Of a DNA stretch of 19,171 bases, positions 6,602 through 14,553 are shown in pieces. Location: assembly GCA_964455095.1 (NCBI GenBank), contig CAYVUV010000299.1, positions 1-19,171 of the forward strand, given 5' to 3'. Positions within the stretch are counted from its first letter, which is position 1. Each line of letters begins with the position of its first letter. This DNA comes from CAYVUV01 sp964455095. Lineage in GTDB: Bacteria; Desulfobacterota; Binatia; HRBIN30; CADEER01. The notes beneath the pieces are model-generated. The model did no database searches and was not told where the DNA came from. It was given only the letters and a program-made list of their open reading frames with translations. The position numbers and the translations under genes were made by a program.

Positions 6602-8052
6602 CCGCCGTGCGCAGCGGGCTCGCCATCGTCCTGGCCGCACAGCTGAGCGCCTGTGCGGCGCTGACCCGCCCCGAGGGCAACGGCGGTTGGAGCCCCGCCC
6701 GTCGCCGGGAAGAGCTGGCCCGCGCCGCGGAAGAACGGCCCGCAGCCAGCGGCGGAGCCGCCACCGTCGCACCCGCGCCGGGTGAACCGTGGGACCTGCG
6801 CGCGGCGCTGGCGCACGCCGAGCAGCACAACCGCCGCCTCGCCGAGGCCGAGCAGGACCTCGCCATCGCCGGCGCGCATGTCGCCGACGCGCGTGGCCGG
6901 CTGCTGCCGTCGACCGTCGGCTCGGGCCGCTACACCTGGTACACCGATGCGCAGCGCACCAGCGTCGAGCTGCCGCCCAACCTGCTGCCGGCCGGCACCA
7001 CGCCCCCGGTCGTCGAAGTGCGCGATCGCGAAGCCGGGGTGCTGAACGGAACCCTCACGCTTCCCCTCGATCTCAGCGGCGAGATCCGCCACGCGCTCCT
7101 CGCCGCCCAGGCCGGCTTCCGCGGCGAGGCGGCGCGCGTGTGGGCGACGCGCCTGGAACAGGACACGCAAGTCGTGCGCGCCTACTGTACGCGGCTCGAG
7201 GCCGAGCGCCTGCGCGAAGTCACGCTGCAAACGCTCGCCCTCTATGGCCAGCAGCTCAGCAACGCCGAGGAGCGCTTCCGCAACGGCCGCCTGACCAAGA
7301 ACCAGCTGCTGGTCGTCCAGGTGGCGCGGCGCAACGCCGAGCAATTGCTGCAGCGCGAGGATCTCGCCATCGCCCGCGCGCGCTGGGCCTTCAACCAGGT
7401 CGTCGGCCTGGCGATCGACGCGCCGAGCACCGTACGTGACTTGAGCATCCGACCGGAGGTTCCCGACGCGGCGGCTGCGTGGGAGCGCGCCCGCGCGCAC
7501 AACCCCATGCTCGTCTCGTTGCTCGAAGAGCAGCAGCGTCTCGAGGCCAGCGCCACGGCCCTGGAGCGCAGCCGCTTCCCGCGTTTCTCCGCCGGCGGCG
7601 CCATCGACTACACGAGCTCCGACATCCTGCAGCCGCAGGACATCGGCTCGGGCTTCGTCGGCTTCACCTGGGACCTCGGCACCGACACCCGGCGCGAGGC
7701 GCAGATTCGCGCCGCCCGCCTGGCCGCCGAGCAGAATCGCATCCGCCTCGACCGCCAGATGCGCGAGATCGAGGCGGCCCTGCGCACCGCGCAGCGCGCC
7801 GCCGAGGAACGCCTCACCGCGCTCGACACGGCGCAAGTCGCCGTCGGGCAGGCGGAGGAGAACCTGCGCATCCGCCAGCAGCAGTTCGACGCCGGGCGCG
7901 CCACCAGCGAGGACGTCCTCGACGCCGAGGCCCTGCTCACCCGCGAGCGCGCCACCGTCGCCACGGCGCTGTACCAGGCACATGCGCGCCGCGCCGAGCT
8001 GCAGCAGCTCATGGGCGAGCCGCTCGACGCGCTCCTGCCCGCAGAAAGGTAA
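6598..8052 (+). CDS. TolC-family outer-membrane efflux lipoprotein
   Basis: A 484-residue outer-membrane factor (OEP family). A short signal peptide ends in lipobox LSAC (Cys19), predicting an acylated N-terminus as in OprM-type channels. Two alpha-helical OEP repeats follow at about 64-265 and 280-475. They are rich in heptad-like Ala/Glu/Gln/Arg helices such as AHVADARGRLLPS and ARLAAEQNRIRLDRQM. Beta-strand segments for the barrel include STVGSGRYTWY and GFVGFTWDLG. It should trimerise to form the exit duct for the exporter encoded downstream. The start is fixed by the lipoprotein signal and the ATGA overlap with the regulator; the longer open frame back to 5725 is the tetR shadow. The E. 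coli ybh operon has no such gene and presumably relies on a TolC encoded elsewhere, so its inclusion here is noteworthy. Confidence 0.9.
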   Translation: MTAVRSGLAIVLAAQLSACAALTRPEGNGGWSPARRREELARAAEERPAASGGAATVAPAPGEPWDLRAALAHAEQHNRRLAEAEQDLAIAGAHVADARGRLLPSTVGSGRYTWYTDAQRTSVELPPNLLPAGTTPPVVEVRDREAGVLNGTLTLPLDLSGEIRHALLAAQAGFRGEAARVWATRLEQDTQVVRAYCTRLEAERLREVTLQTLALYGQQLSNAEERFRNGRLTKNQLLVVQVARRNAEQLLQREDLAIARARWAFNQVVGLAIDAPSTVRDLSIRPEVPDAAAAWERARAHNPMLVSLLEEQQRLEASATALERSRFPRFSAGGAIDYTSSDILQPQDIGSGFVGFTWDLGTDTRREAQIRAARLAAEQNRIRLDRQMREIEAALRTAQRAAEERLTALDTAQVAVGQAEENLRIRQQQFDAGRATSEDVLDAEALLTRERATVATALYQAHARRAELQQLMGEPLDALLPAER

Positions 8053-8055
8053 CGT

Positions 8056-9099
8056 ATGCCGCGCCGCGCCCTCATCGCTCTGCCGCTGCTCGCCGCCGTC
8101 ATCGCCGGCGTCTGGTACCTGCGCCGCGACGGCGGCGAGCGCTTCTACACCGGCTTCGTCGAAGGCGAGGAGCGCGTCATCCGCGCCGAGGTCAGCGGCC
8201 GCGTGCTCGAAGTGCGCTTCGCCGAAGGCGACGCCGTGCCCGCCGATGCCATCATCGCGGTGCTCGACGACCAGGGCATCCGCACCCAGGTCGCGGCCAA
8301 GCAGCAGGAAGTCGCGATGCTCGACGCGGAGATCCGCCGCCAGGAAGAACAGGTGGTGCTCACCGAGCGCACCTGGGAGCAGGACGTCAACGCGCGCCGC
8401 GCCGAGCTGCGCCAGGCCACCGCGGCCGCGATCCTCGCCGAGCAGACCTTCGGGCGCGAGCGCGACCTGGTCTCCACCGGTGCGAGCACGGCGCAGCAAC
8501 TCGACGAGGCGCGCGCGCAACGCGATCAGGCCACCAGCGGCCGCGACCGCGCGCGCGACATGCTGGCTCGCACCGAGGCCGAGGGCGGCAGCATCGAGGT
8601 CGCGCGGCGCCAGCTCGAGGTGCAACGCCAGCGCCGCGGCCTGACCCAGGCGCAGCTCGCCAAGCTCGAGGTGACGCGCGCCAAGCACGTCATCCACGCG
8701 CCGGCCGTCGCCACCACCGTGCAGACGCAGTTTCTCTGGCCCGGCGAGCTCGCCCAGCCCGGGACCGCCGTGCTCGCCCTGCTCGACCCGCGCGACAAGT
8801 ACGTGCAGATCTACGTCCCGGTCGCCGACGTCGCCGCCCTGCACGTCGGCCGGCGCGTCGCGATCGAGCTCGACAGTGCCCCCGGCCGGCGCGTCGCCGG
8901 CGAGGTCAGCTTTCTCTCCGACCAGGCCAACTTCACCCCCGAAAAGATCGAGACGCGCAGCGATCGCATGGGCCAGGTCTACCGCGCCAAGGTGCGCATC
9001 CTCGAAGATGTCGAGCGCTTTCAGCCGGGGACCGAAGGGAACGTCTTTCTCGTCGATGGCGACGGGACGCCCGCAAAGGAACCGCGGACCGCGCCATGA
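8056..9099 (+). CDS. HlyD/YbhG-like periplasmic adaptor (membrane fusion protein)
   Basis: A 347-residue adaptor that links the inner-membrane ABC permeases to the outer-membrane channel. One N-terminal membrane anchor lies at about 5-22. A lipoyl half-motif (IRAEVSGRVLEVRFAEGDAV, 42-61) is followed by a long coiled-coil hairpin at about 74-208. The second lipoyl half and beta-barrel run from HVIHAPAVATTVQTQF to residue 335. The stretch ANFTPEKIETRSDR (291-304) closely resembles the YbhG family. There is a ribosome site, GAAAGG, at 8044-8049. It begins 3 bases after the channel gene and overlaps the first ATPase by four bases. It should hexamerise around the permease pair. Family confidence is high; cargo is unknown. 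Confidence 0.9.
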   Translation: MPRRALIALPLLAAVIAGVWYLRRDGGERFYTGFVEGEERVIRAEVSGRVLEVRFAEGDAVPADAIIAVLDDQGIRTQVAAKQQEVAMLDAEIRRQEEQVVLTERTWEQDVNARRAELRQATAAAILAEQTFGRERDLVSTGASTAQQLDEARAQRDQATSGRDRARDMLARTEAEGGSIEVARRQLEVQRQRRGLTQAQLAKLEVTRAKHVIHAPAVATTVQTQFLWPGELAQPGTAVLALLDPRDKYVQIYVPVADVAALHVGRRVAIELDSAPGRRVAGEVSFLSDQANFTPEKIETRSDRMGQVYRAKVRILEDVERFQPGTEGNVFLVDGDGTPAKEPRTAP

Positions 9100-10076
9100 A
9101 CGACGTCGCCGCGACCGCGCCGGTGGTGCGATTGCGCGGGCTGGTCAAGCGCTACGGCGCGCGCCCGGCGCTCGCTGGGGTCGACTTGACGCTCGGCACC
9201 GGGCAGATCGTCGGCGTGGTCGGCCCCGACGGCGCCGGCAAGACGACGCTGCTGCGCACCCTCGCCGGCCTGCTCGAGATCGAGGCCGACGAAGCCACCG
9301 TGCTCGGCACCGACCTGCGCGGCGACGTCACCGCGCTCAAGGCGCGCATCGGCTACGTGCCGCAGTCCTTCAGCCTGCACCGCGACCTGTCGGTGATGGA
9401 GAACCTGCGCTTCACGGCGCGGCTGCACCGCCTGCCGACCGCCGACTTCGCGCGGCGCGCCGGCGCGTTGCTCGCGCGCACCGGGTTGGCGCCGTTCGCC
9501 AGCCGCGCCGCCGGCAAGCTCTCCGGCGGCATGAAGCAAAAGCTCGCCGTCGCCAACGCGCTGCTGCTCGAGCCGCCGCTGCTGCTGCTCGACGAGCCGA
9601 CGGCCGGCGTCGACGTCGCGGCGCGCGGCGAGATCTGGTCCCTGCTCGAAGGCGAGCGCACCCACGCCTTGATCCTCATCAGCACCAGCTATCTCGAGGA
9701 AGCGGCGGCGTGCGACCGCCTGCTCTACCTCGACGCCGGTCGCGCCCTTGCCCTCGGCACGCCCGACGAGCTGCGGCAGGCCGTGCCGCTCGAGCTCTAC
9801 CGCGCCTGGGGCGACGACCCGCGCGCCATCGCGCGCGCCGCCGCCGCCCTGCCCTACGTCATCGGCGCCCGCGCCACCGGCCGCTACGTGCGCGTCGAGG
9901 TCGAGCGCCAGCGCACGCCGGGCACCCGCCAGGTGCTCGGCGATCTGCTCGCCCTGCCCGGCGCCGCGGTGCGCTTTGCCGAGCGCGCGGCGATCGACAT
10001 GGAGACCACGCTGCTCTCCCTGGCGCGCACGGCGAGCGCGACGGCCGAGGCGCGGGCGAGCGGAGCCGCCGCGTGA
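9096..10076 (+). CDS. ABC transporter ATPase, YbhF N-half-like (H-loop His replaced)
   Basis: A 326-residue cytoplasmic ATPase of the ABC-2/drug-export type. The Walker A motif is GPDGAGKTT (43-51) and the Q-loop Gln is at 90. The signature LSGGMKQK (142-149) is consensus. Walker B reads LLLLDEP with Glu167, and the D-loop is AGVD. Where the switch His is expected (compare VTTHFLEE in the partner), this protein has ISTSYLEE with Ser198, so the H-loop is lost. A C-terminal domain of about 110 residues follows. It corresponds to the first half of the fused E. coli YbhF. It overlaps its neighbours by ATGA at the start and GTGA at the end. With the next gene it likely forms a heterodimer in which only one ATP site is fully canonical. 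Confidence 0.93.
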   Translation: MNDVAATAPVVRLRGLVKRYGARPALAGVDLTLGTGQIVGVVGPDGAGKTTLLRTLAGLLEIEADEATVLGTDLRGDVTALKARIGYVPQSFSLHRDLSVMENLRFTARLHRLPTADFARRAGALLARTGLAPFASRAAGKLSGGMKQKLAVANALLLEPPLLLLDEPTAGVDVAARGEIWSLLEGERTHALILISTSYLEEAAACDRLLYLDAGRALALGTPDELRQAVPLELYRAWGDDPRAIARAAAALPYVIGARATGRYVRVEVERQRTPGTRQVLGDLLALPGAAVRFAERAAIDMETTLLSLARTASATAEARASGAAA

Positions 10077-11008
10077 CCACCTCGATCATTCACGCCGCCG
10101 GGCTGACCAAGCGCTTCGGCGACTTCACCGCCGTCGACAACCTCGCGCTCGAGGTCGCGCCGGGGTCCATTTACGCCTTCCTCGGCGCCAACGGCTCGGG
10201 CAAGAGCACCACCATCCGCATGCTCATCGGCCTGCTGCGTCCGACCGCCGGCACCATCGCGGTCGACGGCGTCGACGTCATCCGCCAGCCGCGCAAGGTG
10301 CGCGATCACATCGGCTACATGGGGCAGAAGGTCAGCCTGTACCAGGGTCTGTCCTTGCGCGAGAACGTCGAGTTCTACGCCGGCCTCTACGACCTCGCCG
10401 GCGCCGAGTTGGAGGCGCGCTGGGGCGCGCTGCGCGAGCGCTTTGCGCTCGGCGAGGCGGAGACCGAGCACGCCGAGGACCTCCCCGCCGGCGTGCGCCA
10501 GCGCGCCGGCCTGGCGCTGGCGACGCTGCACCAGCCGCGCGTGCTGTTCCTCGACGAGCCGACGGCGGGCGTCGACGTGCACAACCGCGGCTTGTTCTGG
10601 GAGCTGATTCAGGACGAAGCCGACGCCGGCGTCACGGTATTCGTCACGACGCATTTCCTCGAAGAGGTCGAGTACTGCGACTGGGCGTGCTTCATCGACG
10701 CCGGCCGCGTCATCGCCAACGCCGAGCCCGAGGCGCTGCGCCGCCGCTATGCCGGTGGCTACCACATCGAGATCGATCTGCCCGCCGCGGCGCGCGCCGG
10801 TGTCGCCGCGAGCCTGGCGGCACACGGTGCGCCGGAGGCGGCGGAGACGGGATTGCGGCTGACCGTCCCCGGGCTCGACCCGACGCTGCTGCGCGAGCTC
10901 GATCGCCTGGTGCTCAACGTGCCGGGCGCGGCGGTGCGCGTCGACCAGCCGTCGATGACCGATGTCTTTCGGCGCCTGCTCCTGGAAGCCGGACGGGTGG
11001 CGGCATGA
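10073..11008 (+). CDS. ABC transporter ATPase, YbhF C-half-like (degenerate signature)
   Basis: A 311-residue partner ATPase. Walker A is GANGSGKST (38-46), the Q-loop Gln is at 85, Walker B is VLFLDEP with Glu162, and the switch His194 (VTTHFLEE) is intact. The signature reads LPAGVRQR (137-144) instead of LSGGxxQR, so the Ser that contacts ATP across the dimer is missing. A C-terminal domain follows, with GYHIEIDL and PSMTDVFRRLL. The start is a GTG at 10073 overlapping the TGA of the first ATPase (GTGA), with GGAG (10062-10065) 7 bases before it; no ATG lies near the family N-terminus. It couples onward to the first permease by ATGA. It is equivalent to the second half of YbhF, here as a separate gene. 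Confidence 0.92.
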   Translation: MTTSIIHAAGLTKRFGDFTAVDNLALEVAPGSIYAFLGANGSGKSTTIRMLIGLLRPTAGTIAVDGVDVIRQPRKVRDHIGYMGQKVSLYQGLSLRENVEFYAGLYDLAGAELEARWGALRERFALGEAETEHAEDLPAGVRQRAGLALATLHQPRVLFLDEPTAGVDVHNRGLFWELIQDEADAGVTVFVTTHFLEEVEYCDWACFIDAGRVIANAEPEALRRRYAGGYHIEIDLPAAARAGVAASLAAHGAPEAAETGLRLTVPGLDPTLLRELDRLVLNVPGAAVRVDQPSMTDVFRRLLLEAGRVAA

Positions 11009-12126
11009 GCTGGCGGCGGCTGCGCACGCTGATGCGGCGCGAGGTGCTGGCGACGTATCGCGACCCGTTCACCATGACCATCCTGATCGCCGTGCCGCTC
11101 GCCGCGCTGCTGGTGTTCGGCTTCGTGCTCTCCACCGAGGTCAACCACCTGGCGCTCGGCGTGCACGACGCCAACGGCACCAGCGCCAGCCGGCGGCTGA
11201 TCGCCGAGCTGGCGGCGGACGGCAGCTTTGCCCCGCGCCGCTACGCCACCCGCGCCGCGATCGAGCGCGCGCTGGTCTCGGGCGAGGTCAGCGCCGCGGT
11301 GGTCATCCCGCCCGATTTCGACCGCGTCCTCGGCCAGCCCGGCGCGCCCCCCGAGCTGCAACTGCTCTACGACGGCGGCGAGGCCGTGCTCGCCGGCAAC
11401 GCCGAGGGCTTCCTGCGCGGCCTGCTCACTGCCGCCGTCGCCCACCTGCACGCCGAGCGGATGCCGGCCGGTGACGCGCCCCCGGCCGGCGTCGCGGTCG
11501 TCACCCGCGCGCTGTTCAACCCGACCCTCGACGGCAAGCCGTTCATGGTCTCCGGCACGTTCGGCTTCGTGCTGTCGTTCCTCACCGTGCTCATCACCGC
11601 CGTATCGATCGTCAACGAGAAGCTCGGCGGCACCTTCGAGCAGCTGCAGGTCACGCCGGCGACGGCGGTCGAGATCCTGCTCGGCAAGCTGCTGCCGCTC
11701 GGCGCCGTGTTTGCCCTCGACGTCGTCATCATGATGCTCGCCGCCGGCTTCCTGCTGCAGGTCTGGCCCGCCGGCAGCATGTTGTTCTTCGTCGCGGTGT
11801 CGTCCTTCTACGTCCTCATCTCGCTGTCCCTCGGCCTTATCATCTCGGCCACCTCGGCCACCGCCGCCGAGGCGGTGCAGAAGAGCGTCCTGTTCAGCAT
11901 TCCGCTCGTCCAGCTGAGCGGCTTCGCCTTCGCCATCCGCAACATGCCCACCCCCGTGCAGTGGCTGACCCAGATCTTTCCGGCCACGCACTACATCCGC
12001 ATCAGCCACGCCATCTACCTGCGCGGCGAGGGCCCGCTGACGCTGCTGCCCGAGCTCGCGTTGCTCGGCCTGTTCGGCGCGGCGCTGATGGCCTACGCCC
12101 TGCGCACCATCGAGGCCCGCGCATGA
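11005..12126 (+). CDS. ABC-2 type permease 1 (YbhS-like)
   Basis: A 373-residue inner-membrane permease. TM1 lies at about 23-43. A periplasmic domain (44-175) follows, including LGVHDANGTSASRRLI and AAVVIPPDF. Five further membrane segments lie at about 180-202, 225-250, 257-282, 290-311 and 345-366. The cytoplasmic coupling segment NEKLGGTFEQLQVTPATAVE (204-223) and the FPATHYIRISHAIYLRG segment are hallmarks of the YbhS/YbhR group of ABC-2 exporters. ATGA overlaps join it to the second ATPase and to permease 2. It probably pairs with permease 2 as a heterodimeric channel. Whether it is YbhS or YbhR by orthology cannot be settled by eye; order favours YbhS. Confidence 0.9.
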   Translation: MSWRRLRTLMRREVLATYRDPFTMTILIAVPLAALLVFGFVLSTEVNHLALGVHDANGTSASRRLIAELAADGSFAPRRYATRAAIERALVSGEVSAAVVIPPDFDRVLGQPGAPPELQLLYDGGEAVLAGNAEGFLRGLLTAAVAHLHAERMPAGDAPPAGVAVVTRALFNPTLDGKPFMVSGTFGFVLSFLTVLITAVSIVNEKLGGTFEQLQVTPATAVEILLGKLLPLGAVFALDVVIMMLAAGFLLQVWPAGSMLFFVAVSSFYVLISLSLGLIISATSATAAEAVQKSVLFSIPLVQLSGFAFAIRNMPTPVQWLTQIFPATHYIRISHAIYLRGEGPLTLLPELALLGLFGAALMAYALRTIEARA

Positions 12127-13268
12127 CCCCGACACCGCACCGCTTCTGGTCCAATGTCGCCGCCGTGGCGTACAAGGAAGCCAGCGTCCTGCGCCACGAC
12201 AAGGCGTTGATCGCCGCCGTAGTGGCGCAGCCGATCATGATGCTGTTGCTCTTCGGGCTGGCGCTGTCGAACGTGCCGGCCGACGTGCCCTGGCTGGTGC
12301 TCGACGAAAGCCAGAGCGCGCTGTCGCGCCGCTTCACCGAGTCGATCCAATCCACCGGCTATTTCCTGCCGCCGCGCCCGGTCGCCAGCTACCGCGAGGG
12401 CGAAGCGGTGCTGCGCACCGGCACGGCGATGGCCCTGGTCGTGATCCCGCGCGACTTTCATCGCTCGGTCGAACGCGGGCGGCCCGAGGTGCAGCTCCTG
12501 CTCGACGGCAGCGATCCGCTCTCGGCGGCGCGGATCGGCGGCTACATCAACCAGGTCGGGGCGGCGTTTCGGCCGGCGGACTCCACCCGCCCGCGCGGCG
12601 GCACGGCGCCCGCCGCGCCGACCGGGCCCGTCGATCTGCGGCAGGGGTTCTGGTTCAACGCGACGCTGCGCGACCGCGAGTTCTTCCTCAGCGCCCTGGC
12701 CGGCATGCTGCTGACCAACCTCTGCCTCTCGGCCACCAGCCTGGGCCTGGTCGCCGAGCGCGAGAGCGGCACCTACGAACAGATGCTCGCCCTGCCGACG
12801 ACGGCCTTCGAGATCGTGCTCGGCAAGCTCGCCCCGTACGTCGGCGTCAGCTACGCCGTGCTGTTGTTCGCCACCGTCGCCATCGGCGTCGGCTTCGGCA
12901 TCTGGCCGCTCGGCAGCTGGCTGTCGCTGCTGATCGTGACGCTGCCGTTCGTGCTCGCCTCGCTCGCCATCGGCGTCCTGGTCTCGGCCCTCGCCCACAC
13001 GTCCGCCCAGGCGGTGTTCATCTCGGTCTTCTTCATCCTGCCCTCGTTCGTGCTCTCGGGCGTGATGTTCCCCTACCAGTTCATGCCGCACGGCGTGCGT
13101 GAGATCGGTGCCCTGTTCCCGCTGCGCTGGTACCAGATCGCCCTGCGCCGCATCATCGAGCGCGGCGCCGGCCTGGTCGACGTCGCCGTCCCGCTGCTGG
13201 CCATGACCGCCACCTTCCTCGGCGTGCTGACCCTCATCCGCTGGCGCATGAAACCGCGCCTGGGGTGA
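12123..13268 (+). CDS. ABC-2 type permease 2 (YbhR-like)
   Basis: A 381-residue paralogue of permease 1 with the same layout. TM1 is at about 29-49. The periplasmic domain has matching elements (PWLVLDESQSALSRRFTESI, ALVVIPRDF, VQLLLDGSDP). Five C-terminal membrane segments follow at about 186-210, 235-258, 263-290, 294-316 and 352-373. The coupling segment is AERESGTYEQMLALPTTAFE. A Pro/Gly/Ala-rich insert, about 151-168, sits in the periplasmic domain. It is the last gene of the exporter operon: the next gene is convergent and the gap holds palindromic repeats. Substrates of the E. coli relative include antibiotics, but nothing here identifies the cargo. Confidence 0.9.
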   Translation: MTPTPHRFWSNVAAVAYKEASVLRHDKALIAAVVAQPIMMLLLFGLALSNVPADVPWLVLDESQSALSRRFTESIQSTGYFLPPRPVASYREGEAVLRTGTAMALVVIPRDFHRSVERGRPEVQLLLDGSDPLSAARIGGYINQVGAAFRPADSTRPRGGTAPAAPTGPVDLRQGFWFNATLRDREFFLSALAGMLLTNLCLSATSLGLVAERESGTYEQMLALPTTAFEIVLGKLAPYVGVSYAVLLFATVAIGVGFGIWPLGSWLSLLIVTLPFVLASLAIGVLVSALAHTSAQAVFISVFFILPSFVLSGVMFPYQFMPHGVREIGALFPLRWYQIALRRIIERGAGLVDVAVPLLAMTATFLGVLTLIRWRMKPRLG

Positions 13269-13279
13269 AGTGGGGCTAT

Positions 13280-13326
13280 CCGAAAGCCTTCCCCCCTTGC
13301 GGGGGAAGGTTTGGATGGGGGGTAAT
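13280..13326 (+). repeat. C-rich palindromic intergenic repeat, copy R3
   Basis: The element contains a hairpin (CCTTCCCCC / GGGGGAAGG, 13287-13309, loop CTTGC) followed by a TTTGGATGGGGGG tail. It begins 12 bases after the permease 2 stop. It is almost identical to R6 at 17456-17503, with one mismatch and one indel over about 48 bases. There is no T-tract. Confidence 0.8.
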
Positions 13327-13421
13327 AGCAACCCGCGCCAGCGGCTCCCCTGCTTCTGTCGAAGCAATCGTCAGTGCGCTGCGCGAACACGACGGGGAAT
13401 GACAAGCGGAAGGCGGAGCGG

Positions 13422-13469
13422 TTGATCACCCCCATCACAATCTTCCCCCCTCGAGGGGGACGAGGCCGG
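13422..13469 (-). repeat. C-rich palindromic intergenic repeat, copy R4 (inverted to R3)
   Basis: A 14-base perfect palindrome, CCCCCTCGAGGGGG (13446-13459), is preceded by TTGATCACCCCCATCAC. It matches R5 at 17371-17419 closely and, read on the other strand, is a diverged relative of R3. R3 and R4 face each other across about 95 bases, between convergent genes. The spacer also has a small GCTTC-TGTC-GAAGC hairpin; I see no gene in 13269-13491. Confidence 0.75.
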
Positions 13470-13491
13470 TGGAAACCGGAGAAGCGGAGCC

Positions 13492-14094
13492 CTACTCTCT
13501 CCGCACCCCGTCCGGCCGCCAGTTGACCATCACCACCTGCTCGCGGCGCGACCCAAGCCGCAGCAAGCTGACCGAACCGGTGGAGACCTCGAGGCGCCGG
13601 AAGTCGCCCAGCGACAGGCGCAGGTAGTGCGCCAGCAGCAGCCGCACGGGATCGCCGTGCGAGACGAGCACGACGCTGCCGCCTTCGGGCCGCAGCCGTT
13701 CGGCCACGGTGACGACGCGCTGTTGCACGGCATCGGCGGGCTCGATGATCTCGCCGCCGAAAGTCGGGTCTTCGGCGTAGCGCTGCAGATCCGGGTCGTC
13801 CTGGATCTCGGCGAAGGTCTTGCCCTGCCAGCGGGTGACCCAGACCTCGGCCAGGTCGGCTTCCGAGACCACCGGCAACGCGTGCGCGGCGGCGATCGCC
13901 GCCGCCGTTTCCTGGGCACGGGTCTGCGGGCTGGCCAGTACCGCTCGCACCGGCACGGCGGCCAGCGCGCCGGCGACGGCCTCGGCCTCGGCCCGACCGC
14001 GTGCGTTCAGCGCGACCGCGGCGCGCCCCATCAGCCGCCCGGACTCGTTCCAGTCCGTCACCCCGTGGCGGACCAGATAGAGATCGAGCGACAT
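13492..14094 (-). CDS. Histidine phosphatase (phosphoglycerate mutase-like) family protein
   Basis: A 200-residue cytoplasmic protein of branch 1 of the histidine phosphatase superfamily. The catalytic motif LVRHG puts the phospho-accepting His at 10. Arg59 (SPQTRAQET) and His146 (LVSHGDPVR) complete the phosphate pocket, and Glu83 (AEVWVTRWQGKT) is the likely acid. The wide family includes phosphoglycerate mutases, alpha-ribazole and sugar phosphatases; the lack of longer mutase segments favours a phosphatase. It is 13 bases downstream of the zinc-ribbon gene on the same strand, with no clear ribosome site, so it is probably co-transcribed and translated by reinitiation. Function beyond the superfamily is not assignable. 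Confidence 0.87.
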   Translation of the reverse strand: MSLDLYLVRHGVTDWNESGRLMGRAAVALNARGRAEAEAVAGALAAVPVRAVLASPQTRAQETAAAIAAAHALPVVSEADLAEVWVTRWQGKTFAEIQDDPDLQRYAEDPTFGGEIIEPADAVQQRVVTVAERLRPEGGSVVLVSHGDPVRLLLAHYLRLSLGDFRRLEVSTGSVSLLRLGSRREQVVMVNWRPDGVRRE

Positions 14095-14100
14095 CGCCGG

Positions 14101-14117
14101 CGGGCGCTCAGCGCCCG
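14101..14117 (-). other. Hairpin with the upstream gene's stop codon in its loop
   Basis: On the minus strand a 7-bp stem (CGGGCGC / GCGCCCG) encloses the triloop TGA, which is exactly the stop codon of the zinc-ribbon gene. It ends 6 bases before the phosphatase start codon, so it could modulate reinitiation. It could also be chance in such GC-rich DNA. Confidence 0.3.
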
Positions 14118-14548
14118 TGCACCAGCATCTTCAGACCGTCTTTGAACAGCACCTCGATCTTGTTGCCGTCCTTCACCGCGGTCACCAGGCCGATGCCGAA
14201 GCTCGCGTGGGCCATGACCTCGGCGCGGGCGAAACGCTCGCTGGGCGCGTACTTACGGGCATTCGAGAGCTCGCGCCCGCGCATGAGCTGCTCGTAATCG
14301 CCGGCGGTGAGCGGGCCGCGTACGGGCCGGGCCGACGACGAGCTGCGCGTGCGCTTCCCCGTCGAGCTCTGGCCGGGCGGACGGGGCCTGTAGGCGTGCT
14401 GGGCCTTACAGGTGTTGCAGTGGACGCGCGTGATCTTGCCGGCGTTCACCGCCTCGATGGTGTGCGCCAGCATGAGCTTACAGCGCGCGCACCAGCTGTC
14501 GATGTTCTTGCCGACGGTCGGTGCTGGGGTACTTGGAGAATTGGCCAT
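14108..14548 (-). CDS. Small zinc-ribbon protein with C-terminal Tudor-like domain
   Basis: A 146-residue protein with two parts. The N-terminal zinc ribbon has two CxxC pairs, Cys20/Cys23 and Cys44/Cys47 (WCARCK and HCNTCK). After a basic Ser/Arg/Pro linker (about 54-78), the C-terminal part has ERFARAEVMAHASFGIGLV then IEVLFKDGLKMLVHGR. This strongly recalls the small beta-barrel (Tudor/KOW-like) found at the end of UvrD/PcrA helicases and in CarD-like RNA polymerase-binding proteins. A role in transcription or nucleic-acid binding is inference only. No ribosome site precedes the ATG, and a promoter-like sequence places transcription start at or next to it. It is divergent from the MMPL gene and probably forms an operon with the phosphatase. 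Confidence 0.75.
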   Translation of the reverse strand: MANSPSTPAPTVGKNIDSWCARCKLMLAHTIEAVNAGKITRVHCNTCKAQHAYRPRPPGQSSTGKRTRSSSSARPVRGPLTAGDYEQLMRGRELSNARKYAPSERFARAEVMAHASFGIGLVTAVKDGNKIEVLFKDGLKMLVHGR

Positions 14549-14553
14549 TCACT

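Noticed and set aside
6061..8844. Minus-strand open frame of 927 codons antisense to the tetR, channel and adaptor genes
   Set aside because: Its low-complexity Ala/Gly/Arg/Leu composition, absence of family motifs and exact antisense position to well-recognised genes mark it as a GC-bias shadow. The same holds for the long antisense frames over the MMPL gene (14478-17369) and permease 2.
13280..13469. GC-rich hairpins R1-R6 as rho-independent terminators
   Set aside because: The stems are strong, but none is followed by a T-run on either strand, and they recur as a repeat family. I list them as repeats.
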